Assembly: GCA_014058105.1 (NCBI GenBank)
Contig: JACGCM010001441.1
Coordinates: forward strand, 434,001 to 498,000
Reading direction: 5' to 3'
DNA: 64,000 nucleotides
Source of the DNA: Kingdonia uniflora
Lineage: Eukaryota > Streptophyta > Magnoliopsida > Ranunculales > Circaeasteraceae
Shown here: positions 23,001 to 33,780 of the stretch, piece after piece
Layout: each line of letters begins with the position of its first letter
How positions within the stretch are numbered: the stretch's first letter is position 1
Position numbers and translations under genes: made by a program
The notes under the pieces: model-generated
Told to the model about the DNA's origin: nothing
Seen by the model: the letters and a program-made list of their open reading frames with translations, nothing else
The model's database searches: none

Positions 23001-25983
23001 AACAACCCCACCCATGTTTTTACCCAGTCAACGCATTTATTTTCCAATTTTCCAAAACAGCAAGCAATCATTTTAATTTTCCCTCTTCTTTTCCAAAAAT
23101 CATTTTCTCTCTCTACAGTTTGTTCATATACCCAAAGCTTGTGTACTACAGAACATTACAGGCAATTACTCAAAATCATAAAACCCCTACATTCTCAGCT
23201 TCTCTCCCTAAATCAAAAGTGATGAACATACAACATCAAACACAGATTACAGCATACAAAAACAAAACTAAAGTATCTATGACTATCCTGTACTCGAAGA
23301 ACCACAATCTTCTGCTTTACCCAAATGTTTCATAGAGATTGATCGCACCTATCGTTTATCTAATAATTTTTTCTTAACAGATGCAGCCTTCCCCAATAAA
23401 TTATACTCAAAACTTAAGCATCTTTTTTCTATGGAGATATGGGTTACACTACTTTTTTCTCTCTTTATAACTGTAGACAATTTATGAGGGAGGGAGATAC
23501 GAGTTTTTTTACTCTCCCTCGGTTTATAAAAAAAATTGCTCCTTCAGACACGTGTCAGTCATCCCTACTGTCTCTACTGGTACTTTTTTTGTCTCACAAC
23601 ATCATTATGACTTCTGTGATAATGTCTACTGTCATCACATCCGTCTCTATTGTCTGTAATTAAAAAATTCTGCCCGTCTTTCCCAAAGTAGTATGTACGA
23701 CCAATCACCTTAATTTTATATTATTCCAAGATCGTATGACATTCCTAAAATAGTTTAATATTCAAATTCGAAACTATCTACACAGTTGTTAAAATCAAAT
23801 AGTTCAATATCTGCTACATAAACAGTAAAGCAGCATACTTTATTCTTATTCATTTCAGTTCGTAGTTTCAACATGCCTCGTTCTACATTTAACAGAGTAC
23901 CAAAATAGAATATTGAAAATAGATTACTTATTCATTATCGAGCTCTCATAGTTCAAAATTATAGTTACATATAGTTACATTTAAAGCAGCCCGGATGATT
24001 CACCATACCACATGGTATTATCTCCCCTCCTGCTACTCTCTCATCTTTTTCAGTGAACTCATCCTGTGCGATCTCGCGAACAACTTCTACTCGTAAAGTT
24101 GCATCCAACAACAACTCATGAAACATATCACACCAAAAAATTTGATCAACCTCTACACGCCTACCTTCTTCATCTAAATTATCTAATTTCAATGGCAACT
24201 TAGGTAGCACAGTATCATAAGGTAAATGATGAAAGTATCATTCGCAAAGTTTAGCGACCTTGATGGAACCTACCTTCTACTACATGACGCATACGCTGAG
24301 AGCGCGTCCTCACCATAGTTGCTTACTCTACCTCAATAACAAAATTACCTCTGGCAGAAGATACAAAACATAACAACCAAGGTTCACTACTTTATATAGC
24401 CAAGATGAAGATCTCTAAAAATATAAGTCGTCCCAAAGATTTTATTGAAAAGTATATTACGCAAATTTTCGGAAACACAAATATCAGTAAAAGCCAGAAA
24501 ATATTGCGACAGGTCAAACTTTCCATGTTATAAAATATCTCATCAGATTTTATGCATACAGATAGGAAGATCGCAGCATACAAATCAAGCATGTCCAGCG
24601 GTAACACCTACAAGTAGACGTCAGTTACTTCCATACGGCCATACATTTTCCAGTCAGTTCGAATCAGTAGCTCGAAGACATATACACACCCTTACAGCCA
24701 CCCAATCATCTTAACCAATTGTTTACTTACTCTCGCCACATGACCTCTATACATTTTTGAACTCCTCTATTTTTTCAAACCTCAACTTTCACTATCCTTT
24801 ACAGATATACATACTAAGACCCTTGCATTTCGATTTGTCCAGCAATACCCCATGACAAACTAATGTTCCTCATACCTTCATATTTACAAACTTCAATTTT
24901 GAAACAGAAAGCTACATATATAAGTGGAGAAGTTTGAAACACAATATCAAAATAACATAACGATGACATTTCATTAGTTCAAAAAATTCCATACAAATTA
25001 CTCTACAGATAACAAGTGTTCCAGAAAATTTATAGATTACTTTATAAACTACATCAAATCACAGTTCGATACACTTCTCAGTAGCCACCAAGGAATAAGA
25101 TGCAAAATTGAAGCAACTTCCAAACTCTGATCCCCTGCACGAATGGGCCGGGAAACCTGAAAACTAAAAATCACCGAAAGAGCTACTGCACCGGCAAAAG
25201 GATCTTCTTCTTGGACATTATCTATCGTCCCTAGAAGAAAAACCTCCTCCACCACCGTCTCTTCCACCATAACCTCCACCCCCAGGTGACAGAGAATGAA
25301 GAAGAGCCCTATTTCTTAGACAGGACCTACTCACCAGCAGGGTACCAACGAGACTCCGTTAGACGAATGCCTACTGCTTCATCTTTAGTTGCAACAGCAT
25401 CCTCCGCCAGCAGTCGCAGCCCATTTCGACGCTTCGTCTCTTATGTCAACTGATAGTGAAAACGCACCATCTAAAAATGGTCATCTTCTACCTCCAACAC
25501 CTCTTCATATGATATCCCGTGAAATGTAGGAGACACCATAATTGGTATTGGTAGGTGCAAAGGTTGGTAACCAAAGTATCTGACATAGAATTCTTCCATC
25601 TTCCTACGAATCCTTGCCTCCCGAGACTGGCCTTGTCATATTATCATATTCTCAACCGCAAGAAAGTTTCAAGTACAAAAGCCAGAACACAGATGAAACA
25701 GTTCAGGGAAGAAGACTTGGTTTATCACATAACAATCAAAGTAATTTTTATACTATGGTCCGCATTAAAGCTGACTCTCCAAATTCCCAACGTCAGGAGG
25801 ATTTCTCATGCAGTAAAATTGACTAAAACCATTGGTTCTAGAAAACCCAAAAGCCACAAACAAATATTCATGAAGATACTTTGGAAATGATTCCCCAGTA
25901 TTAACAATAGTATTAAATGAAGCTTCTCAACCAATACCACTTGCCTATAATGTTCATCGTACTGCTGGCTGAGAGGCAGCGGA
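23001..25983. other. 3' untranslated part of Tat element
   Basis: About 3 kb between the antisense gene and the 3' LTR with no recognised domain. Short minus-strand frames (24210-23965, acidic, and 25279-25049) are uncharacterised and could be upstream exons of the antisense gene. A purine-rich 'gagaggcagcgga' just before 25984 is the likely polypurine tract for plus-strand priming. Confidence 0.45.
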
Positions 25984-26553
25984 TGTAGTGGCCTATTCCG
26001 CATCTCAGACTCATGCTTCATCTTCGACCATCATACAACCACTCGACCTTATCAATATAACACGTGAAACTACTGAAGACATATTACCATTACAAAGTTT
26101 TAGTCATCACTTTCGACCTCTACATCAACAGTTCAAACTAAGCAAACGTACCATCATCAATGAAGCCGTTACAAAATAACAAAGATCATAACGTTACACA
26201 ATCAAATCAAAGATTATCAAATACATATTGTAATGTTCACCATTAAGGATAATAATGGTCGTCAAATGGTCATATTATAAGGCCTATAAATTGGACCAGA
26301 TAATCTGAGATAAGGAGGAGGAGGGATACCCACTCAAACTATATATAAAATACTTAGAGTATCTCTTGTAATATTTAGTAGTAATAAATAAAATTTCTCT
26401 TTTTCGAAATTCTCAAGAGTGGTTGTGGTTTTTAACCTATTCAAAGGTTTTCCACACTAAATTTTGTGCTAGTATTCATTTAATATTCATTTAGACACTC
26501 TGATTTTCCATGGATTAAAAGTTAAGTTTGAGATAAGAACTTAGGCTATTACA
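25984..26553 (+). repeat. 3' LTR of Tat element
   Basis: 570 bp, TG...CA ends intact (TGTAGTGGC...CTATTACA), followed by the GAGGC target duplication. It matches the 5' LTR along its length. Confidence 0.92.
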
Positions 26554-28400
26554 GAGGCAACCGTAATGCAGACTAGATATCAGTGGAGAAGATTATTAAG
26601 TATTATTCTATCAGAATGTCATCCAATTTACCTGGAAGAGTAATGGAGTAAGTACTGGATAAATATATGTATTGATCTTGCCCACAAAATTCATACCCAA
26701 TTCCACATTGAAAATCTGACAGAAGATCAGATTAAAGATTATGGTTTGCATCTATTAGATGAATTACTATTTGAGTCAAGTAAAAATCTCCATGACTTTT
26801 CTCCAATGCCATTACCAAGAGGAAATTGGAATACCGTAAATAAGAATAGACTCATATGGAAGCAAAGAAAATTTCAATTTGATGAACGATTACACATGCA
26901 GTTGCTAATGTGAGTCGATTGAATAGTGCACATATGCAAGCTTATAAAGCCTTTGTAGATTATGTGGCTAAAATCAATAGACGGATTTTTTTCTTGAGTG
27001 GACCGGTTGGAACTAGTAAGACATTTGTTTATAATGCCATTGTCGCTACTTTTCAAAGAGAGGGTGATATTGTTATTATGGTCACAAGCTCAGGAATCAC
27101 TTTGTTGCTTCTTGATGGAGGTAGAACTGCTTATTTGAGATTCAAGATCCCAATAAATGTGTTAGAGAATTCAAAGTGTGGGTTTACTAAGCAATCTATT
27201 CATGCCGAGTTGTTTAGAGAAACACAACTTATGGGATGAGGTTCCAATTCAGAATAAACATTGTGTTGAGGCAGTCGAGCATATATTACAAGACATAAGT
27301 AATAATAATAGACCATTTGGCAGAATTAAAATTGCGCTTGGAGGGGATTTCGTCAAATACTCCCAGTTGTACCAAAAGGTGCTCGCGAACATATTGTTAC
27401 TACCTCGTTAAGACAATCCTTGATATGGGGCCATTTACATGTATTAACGTTGGTAGAAAATATGCATTTGGATTCTGCTAATCCAACTAATGTACGGTTC
27501 GGTGATTTTTTTATGAAGGTAATAATTTTGACAAGTTTTTACAAATATATTTTTAGCTTTTAAAACCAATTAATTTAAGATGATTTTTACATTGTTGTAT
27601 TTCAAAATATATAGATTGGAAGCAATCCCGAATTAACTGTTCAATTGCCTTCCGCAATTCAAAAATTGAGAAAGTGTTCATGACCTAATTCTCTTCGCCT
27701 ACCCAAACTTGAATATTTCATGAAAAAGAGAACGTGGTTTTCTAACTGAAAGAACAATTTTCTCTGCAAGAAATGATGATGTCAGCTCTATCAATAATGA
27801 GGCTTTAAACTTGTTTTCGAGAGAGCCAATAATTTATCTAGTAGTAGATAAAATTGAGGAAGACGAGTTTGCAAATCGTACATATAATAATCATTATCCG
27901 AGTGAGTACTTAAAGCCTTGACCCTCCTGGTTTGCCACTGCTCAAACTAAAACTCAATGTTGGATGTCCGATAATGTTACTTAGAAATCATGCCCCAAGG
28001 ATGAACTCTACAATGGAACTCGATTAGTGGTTATTTGATGTGCAACACGCATTATTGAGGCTAAAATCTTGACTGGAAAACAATATGGGAATTTGGTCTT
28101 TATTCCAAGAATTTCTTTAACACCGTCAACAAGAGAAATGCCTTTTGAAATGATGCGGCGACAGTTTCCTTTACGTTTAGCATATGCAATGACAATAAAA
28201 AAATCACAGGGACAGTCAATCAAGTATGTTGGTGTAGATTTGTGGACATAAGTATTCACTCATGGACAATTGTATTTGGCATTATCGAGATGCACTTCGG
28301 CAAATAGAATCGTCACATTATTGGCACCAAATGCTTTACGTTGTACAACAAACATTATTTACTTCAAAGTCTTACTGTAATTGAAGTATATATCTCTTAG
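26554..28400 (+). pseudogene. Helitron Pif1-type helicase, 3' part
   Basis: Continues the gene broken at 12273. Order: a WRRLLSIILSE region (~26580), then NVSRLNSAHMQAYKAF and the P-loop (27001-27025), which reads GPVGTSKT where GxGGTGKT is normal, so the key Gly before Lys is Ser. Next come ASSGI-like VTSSGIT, GGRTAYLRFKIP and the Walker B region WDEVPIQNK (frameshifted, ~27235). A GT-AG intron is likely at about 27518-27614. The C-terminal helicase motifs [19 protein letters not shown] and FTHGQLYLALSRCTS lie at 28190-28310. It would unwind DNA for rolling-circle transposition. Dead through several stops, shifts and the P-loop change. Confidence 0.88.
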
Positions 28401-28723
28401 TTGCTTTGGTATAGGTACTTCGTGACTTGTTTAAGGTAGAAAGAAAATTATCTTAGTTGAAATAAATGTTGCATATCGAACCAGTAAGAAACTTACGCCT
28501 GTACAATTATAATATATTTTTTAGTTCGTCTCATTATTTCCCATTACAAAATTCTTGATTTTAATAGAAATGGGTCGAGGTTTACCACAAGAACTCAAAG
28601 CCTGGTAGTTTTTTCAAACTGGATATAAGGACGTATTGTTTACCCAGGTATCAACCAAAATGGAAAAAAGTGGCATTTAAATGTAACAACTAATAGAATA
28701 GTGCAATTGCCTTAGAAGCTTTT
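28401..28723 (+). other. Helitron 3' flank up to chromovirus insertion
   Basis: Non-coding or too decayed to read. Interrupted after CTTTT (28719-28723); the sequence resumes at 39933. A Helitron 3' end (hairpin plus CTRR) was not identified with confidence here or in the continuation. Confidence 0.45.
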
Positions 28724-29290
28724 TAATCCACAATACGAATTTAGAAATCCTAAAAAGAAGAATTGTACGAAGAACACGCAAATTTGGTGGGAGAATTCCC
28801 TTTAGAGCTTCAATTGCTTAATTAATAATAAATTATAATTAAATTCTTCTCAAGCCCTAAGCTTCTTTCTCAGAACTTTGATTGATCTCACATCATCTAA
28901 TCTTGCCTAGACTTGCCTCTTTTAAAGGGTTACAAGTTCCTAGTAGCAAAATAGGATAATTATGCCATTAAGCGCCTAAAACTAAAGGATGAATCGCGCC
29001 TCTGTTCGAACAAAACAAGCCTCTATTAAAATAAAAAGAAGTTTATTCAAACAAACTAAAATTTTATTCGAACATAACACTCAGACAGGTAATTATTCAA
29101 ATAAAAATAAAAGTCTATTCGAATAGAAAAGAAGTGTACTCGAATAGACAAAAAGTCTGTTCGAACAGAACACTCAGACATCTATTTATTCAAATAAAAA
29201 GAGAAGTCTATTCAAATAAAAAAAAGGGGAAAAGTATGTTCGAATAGACTTTTAAAAAGTCTAAAAAAATGCTCAAATCCTCTTGGATTA
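28724..29290 (-). repeat. 3' LTR of chromovirus-like element
   Basis: 567 bp. Contains a dense array of TTCGAA-centred words ('attcgaatagaa', 'gttcgaacagaac', spaced about 20-40 bp) between 29000 and 29250, also present in the other LTR. Confidence 0.9.
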
Positions 29291-29345
29291 TGGCTCCCCC
29301 CTTTAGGAGCCTTTATGGCTCCCCCCCCCCCCCCCCTTTAGGAGC
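29291..29345 (-). promoter_or_regulatory. Duplicated polypurine tract with poly(C/G) run
   Basis: On the minus strand, an AAAGGGGGGAGCCA-type purine tract abuts the 3' LTR, where plus-strand synthesis would be primed. The unit 'tggctccccc..tttaggagcc' is present twice, and the second copy carries a run of about 19 C (plus strand). Confidence 0.7.
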
Positions 29346-29363
29346 CTTGAGCTTCTGCTCAAG

Positions 29364-30583
29364 CTAGAACTTGATATGTAGGAATACAGCCATGCCCATT
29401 TTCCTACTGTACCACTTCGACTTGCTAGGTAGCTGATCTTTCTTCCTAACTCGGAATGACTCAATACTACTCCCTCTCGTAGCATAAACTATCCTCTCAA
29501 GAATACCATCCTCCTGTAACGGATCTCCTCTTTCCATCCATAAGCCAATAAATGATGGTAGGCCAGTGTCAATTATAGAGTCTTCATCTAAAAGAGACAG
29601 CTCAAACAGCTTCAAATGCTCGGCATTAATCACTGAATACATCTTCATGAAAGGTGGCAAATCCAATTGGAAAGCATTATCATTAATCTTCTTGAGTATC
29701 GTAAACGAACCATAATGGATAGGTTTGAGCTTCTTACCTTCCCCCTTTAGCCGTTCCTTACCCAAATACAACCAAACTAGGTCGCCCTCTTGAAAAGTAT
29801 ACTCAACCTGATGCTTGTCATGGCGAGCCTAATACTTCACTTGAGTCTTCTTCATTTGTGCTTCAACCGCCTTATGAACCTTGTTTATCCTCTCAATGAA
29901 ATGATGAGCTTTAACTTGTTCCTCCTCCTCCTTCCCTGACACCGTCTTGTTGCCAAGACTAAAAGCCAAATCAAAAGGGCTTTGAGGCAAGTACCCCAAA
30001 CAAACTTCAAATGGAAACTTCAAAGTTGAACCATGAATTGCCCGGTTAAACGCAAACTGAAGATATGGTAAACTCTCATCCCAAGTTTTAGGATGCTTAG
30101 AATGGAATCCCCGTAGTAAATGTACCAAAGTGTGATTAACAACCTTTGTTTATCTATCCGTCTATGGATGAAATGCGGGACTTCTCTTCAACTTAGTATC
30201 CATCATCCCCCATAACGATCTCCAGAAATGCCCTAAAAGCGGTAATCCCTATCAAAAATAATAGAAGAAGGGATCCCGAAATATCTTTAGACGTCTCTGA
30301 AAAACAATCGCACTGCTCCTTCCCCGGTGACCATCTTCTGGCATGGAATAAGAATAATCATCGTGCTGAATCGATCCACTACCACAAACAAATAGTCATT
30401 CTTACACTTGGCCATTGGCAAACCACCCATAAAATCCATCGAAATGTTCTCCCAAGGTCTGCTAAGAACTTGTAATGGTAAGTACAGTCATATCTAGAAG
30501 GCTTTGAAATGCTGCATAGCACGCAACCACTAGCCAAACGAGCAACATCCACCTGCATTTTTGGCCAATAGACATAATGCTAT
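29364..30583 (-). pseudogene. Integrase of chromovirus-like element
   Basis: Read from 30583 downward: the rest of the zinc-binding region (YWPKMQVDVARLASGC, ~30560), core first Asp in ISMDFMGGLP (~30440), VVVDRFSTM, second Asp in a DRDYRFLGHFW segment (~30240), then TDR-stop-TKVVNHTL (~30150), where the catalytic Glu expected after Thr is Lys. The HLLRGFHSKHPKTWDE region continues into an open frame (30128-29829), then a GPY/F-like domain (KLKPIHYGSFTILKKI) and ILERI...SKWYSR near the end, possibly a remnant chromodomain. Integration function is lost. Confidence 0.85.
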
Positions 30584-30920
30584 AAATTTAAATGGAAAAT
30601 TTGACTACAGTCCCACCTACAGACTGAATATTTAAATATGTAGTTTTGGTTCCTAAATTGCCTTTAACTGCAGGTCAACCTTCGTTGAACTCAAATTTGA
30701 CATGAACTGACTAAGCTACCATCGTGTGAGTTGCACATGATTTCCTCTAACTGGTGAACAAATTGTCTTCAGGTCATCTATTCTCCAAAATAATCCCCAA
30801 CGGTCATCTCCTTCCCCAAATACCTCAATGGTCATCTCCTTCCCAAATCCCTTTAATTTTTTAAAGTATTGGTATTGGTCATCTCCTACTCTAATACCTC
30901 CACAAAAGCTATCTCTCTCC

Positions 30921-30948
<28 letters not shown>
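30921..30948. repeat. (CA)14 microsatellite in MULE
   Basis: Fourteen CA dinucleotides just inside the left terminal inverted repeat. Confidence 0.95.
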
Positions 30949-30951
<3 letters not shown>

Positions 30952-31139
30952 TTCTGAATTTTGGTGTTGGTTTGTCTCTGTGTTTATGGGAGGTAGAAGT
31001 GGAGGTGGTGGTGGTGGTGATGATATGAAGGAAAAATCACTTTATATCTCTCTGTATCTCTAATTAATTAGGTGTTTTATATAAATTTTGAGAAATCACC
31101 ATTGAAGCTTAAAGGTAAGAAATTGGGACTAAAGACAAA

Positions 31140-31840
31140 TTGCAGGATAATTTGTGTCCTATCTGTAATCATGTTTTTCATGGTATTGGATATCATAAAT
31201 TGGGACTAAATACTAATTTATTAATGATTTATGATTTTTGTTGCAGGATGATTTGTGCCCTATCTGTGCCAAGCTTTTCATGGTATTGGGGATTGTTCAT
31301 GGTTATATAGTATGTGCAAGAAGCCAAATTGCAGTGGAATAATGCAATTCCATATTTTTAAACCAATAAAGAACCCTGGTAGAAAGTACTTTAGATGCCA
31401 ATTCCCTACCTGTGGTACTTTCAAATGGTTGAGTGAGGCTATTGGGTAATCTTCAAATTTACCAAGTATGACTAGCTTCTCTTTCAAAGGTGGTTTCTTT
31501 GATTATGATGAAACTGGGTACTGGTGGAGAGAATGTCCTTGGAAGACTGTAGTTTGCCTTAAAAGTAGTTGTAGATTCATGAAATTATGTAAATCTACTG
31601 CTCAGAGAAGCAAGGGTAAGAAATTCTTAGTTTATGAAAATGTTTAATACAAACACTTTATATGGCTAAAGAACTATATGTATGAAGAAGGAAATAAAAA
31701 TGCAGAATTTGAGACTACGACTAATTTGGATATCAAGGTGAGTGTGATAATGGGATTGAATGAATTTTTCAAAGAGTTTAAAGGAAAATCCTCAATGGGA
31801 TGAGATATGTGTAATTCTTGTGATACAAGTTAGGGATATG
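31140..31840 (+). pseudogene. GRF-type zinc-finger gene remnant in MULE
   Basis: Contains CKKPNCSGIMQF, IKNPGRKYFRC and CGTFKWLSE (31305-31440): the spacing of Cys residues and NPGRK...C...FKW are typical of a GRF zinc finger, a nucleic-acid-binding module. A second, weaker copy follows (VCLKSSCRFMKLCKS, GKKFLVYEN, HFIWLKNYM, 31550-31680). Upstream, an exon-like segment with a 'ttgcaggat(a/g)atttgtg' acceptor occurs twice (31140-31190 and 31241-31290), separated by 'aattgggactaaa' repeats. It is broken by frameshifts. It may be a captured host gene or a MULE accessory gene. Confidence 0.6.
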
Positions 31841-33050
31841 TGCAATTCTTCTTATACAAGTTTTTTTTATACAAGTTAGTGATCCTGTATGCACACTCTA
31901 CACATAGCACATACTTAACATTACCCCAAACCTTCCCCCATAACCATTATCCCCCCAACTACCAATATTGGGAAACTAAAATCTTATAAAACCCCTTAAA
32001 TGCCTTTACTTTTTTATTTATTAAGCCAAGCCTTTCCCTATACCTTCTTTATAACACAAGTGTTTCTTCTCTTCTCTTCTCTTTTCTTTTCTTCTCTTCA
32101 AAACCTATTAAAAAATGCATCTTTTCTCTGTAACTTAGAGTGACTCTTCTTCTGAAGAAGAGTATATTGGATTTACAAAATGTTATGATTAAACCTCCAT
32201 CAGTGAGGCTAGCTGGACGGAAGATGAGGAGAGTGAGTATGGGTGGACAGAAGATGATGAGGAAGAAGAAACACAAAAGTGTTTTTGCTAGGGATCCCAG
32301 AAAGTGTTTTTGTTTATGTTTAGGTTTTCTTTCAGTTTTTGTATTATGGTGGTGGCTGTGAATCAATGAAAATGAAATTTCCTTTCTAGATATATCTTTG
32401 TATTGTGGAATTGCCTTTCTCTTTTTTGTATTGTGGAACTGCCATTTTTTTGTTAACAGGTACACATAGAGATGATGAACTAGGTATTTTTTTGTTAATA
32501 GGTACCAAAAATGGGTACCTGCGCATTTCAGATTACTAGTACCTGCACACTTGTACATTTTAGACCAATCTGACATTCTGCACATTACAGTTTGACTGTG
32601 TGAGTACCAGTCAAACCTTTCTCCATACCTTCTGCACATTTTAGACCAGTCAAAAGACCACTGTGAGTACATTCTGCACATTTTAGACCAATATGATTGT
32701 GTGAGTACCTATAAATTTTTAGAGATATAATAGACAAACAACAACATACAAGCACAGGAATGTAATAGAGTTAGTACCTGTTAAGTTACAAAATAGACAA
32801 ACAAGAAACATTCATAAAAAAACTAGGGCAAAAAACAAATAGAGTACATAGAGTACTTATTAACATTCATGAAAGAAACATTCAATTAATAGAGTACTTA
32901 TTAACATTTTTAGTCTAACAAACATATCAGATCTAACAAACAACAAACATTTTCAGTCTACATTGCCAAACAAATGTATTTTTTAACATGCAGTTAAATG
33001 TTTTAAAATTAAGTCACACTGTCACACTTTCCAATTCTTGCCAGGAGATT
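31841..33050. other. MULE interior, little coding evidence
   Basis: A TATA-like CTTATAAAACC at about 31984 and a CT-rich leader (32063-32100) precede plus-strand frames from 32115; one acidic frame has WTEDEESEYGWTEDDEEE, broken by stops. A long minus-strand frame (32681-32049) mirrors this low-complexity sequence and is judged a shadow. The rest is AT-rich with no recognised feature. Confidence 0.35.
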
Positions 33051-33780
33051 AATAGCCTTTGTTGTAAGAGTTAGAGCTTGGTGCTTGAGCTTGCTCTGTT
33101 GATGCCCTAGTTTACCTTGGGGCTTGAGTTTTCCATGTTGATACCCTAGTTTGCCTTTAAGACTACCTTTAGGCTTGACTTGCTTAACTCTGCCTTGGTG
33201 CTTGAGTAGCTTGAGACTGCCTTTGGGATTGACTTGCCTGATTCTGCCTTGGGGCTTGAGTAGCTTGAGACTGCCTTTGGGCTTGACTTGTTTGACTTTA
33301 CATTGGGGCTTGAGTAGCCTGAGACTGCCTTTGGGCTTGACTTGATCTAGTTTTTCTTAAGGCTTCAGTAGCTTGAGACTAGCTTTGAGCCTGACTTACC
33401 CTAGTTTTCCTTGGGGCTGTAGTAGCTTAAGACTGCCATTGGGCTTGACTTGATCTAGTTTGCCTTGGGGCATCAGTAGCTTGAGACTGGCTTTGAGCTT
33501 GACTTGCTCTAGTTTACCTTGGGGCATCAGTAGCTTGATATTGCCATTAGGCTTGACTTGCTCTAATTTTCCATGGGGCATTAGTAGCTTGAGTTTACCT
33601 TTAGGTTTGCCTTGATTAACTTTTCCTTAGGCCTTGAGTAGCTTGAGTTTGGCTTTCAGTTTGCCTTGATTGTATTTGCCTTAGGGCTTGAACTTGTTCT
33701 GTTGATACCCTAATTTTCTTTGGGGCTTGACTTGCTTGAGTTGGCCTTGGGACTTCAGTATCTTAAGTTTGCCTTGCACC
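33051..33780 (-). repeat. 60-bp tandem repeats encoding a Gln/Ser-rich tail
   Basis: About ten degenerate 60-bp units keyed by 'gcttgag(t/a)agcttgagact' on the plus strand. On the minus strand most units read as SQATQAPRQ-SQAQRQ-like blocks, in frame with the MULE protein's Cys-rich segment upstream. Unit length is a multiple of three, so expansion kept the frame; several units now have stops. Confidence 0.8.

Larger units (their letters stand above)
12274..26553 (+). mobile_element. Ty3/gypsy retrotransposon, Tat lineage, inside Helitron
   Basis: Complete but dead 14.3-kb element. LTRs 12274-12840 and 25984-26553 begin TGTAGTGGC and end TTACA (mutated to TTATA in the left copy). Both sides are flanked by GAGGC (12269-12273, 26554-26558), a perfect 5-bp target duplication. 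Inside: primer-binding site, gag, protease, reverse transcriptase, RNase H, an additional RNase H-like domain, integrase, tandem repeats, then about 7 kb of 3' region with a spliced antisense gene. The extra RNase H and antisense ORF are marks of the Tat lineage. Over the first ~215 bp the LTRs differ at roughly 8% of positions by eye. Confidence 0.93.

Noticed and set aside
32049..32681. 210-residue open frame on the minus strand inside the MULE
   Set aside because: Low-complexity, rich in Lys/Phe, no domain; it mirrors a purine-rich plus-strand stretch and CT-rich leader. Judged a chance frame.
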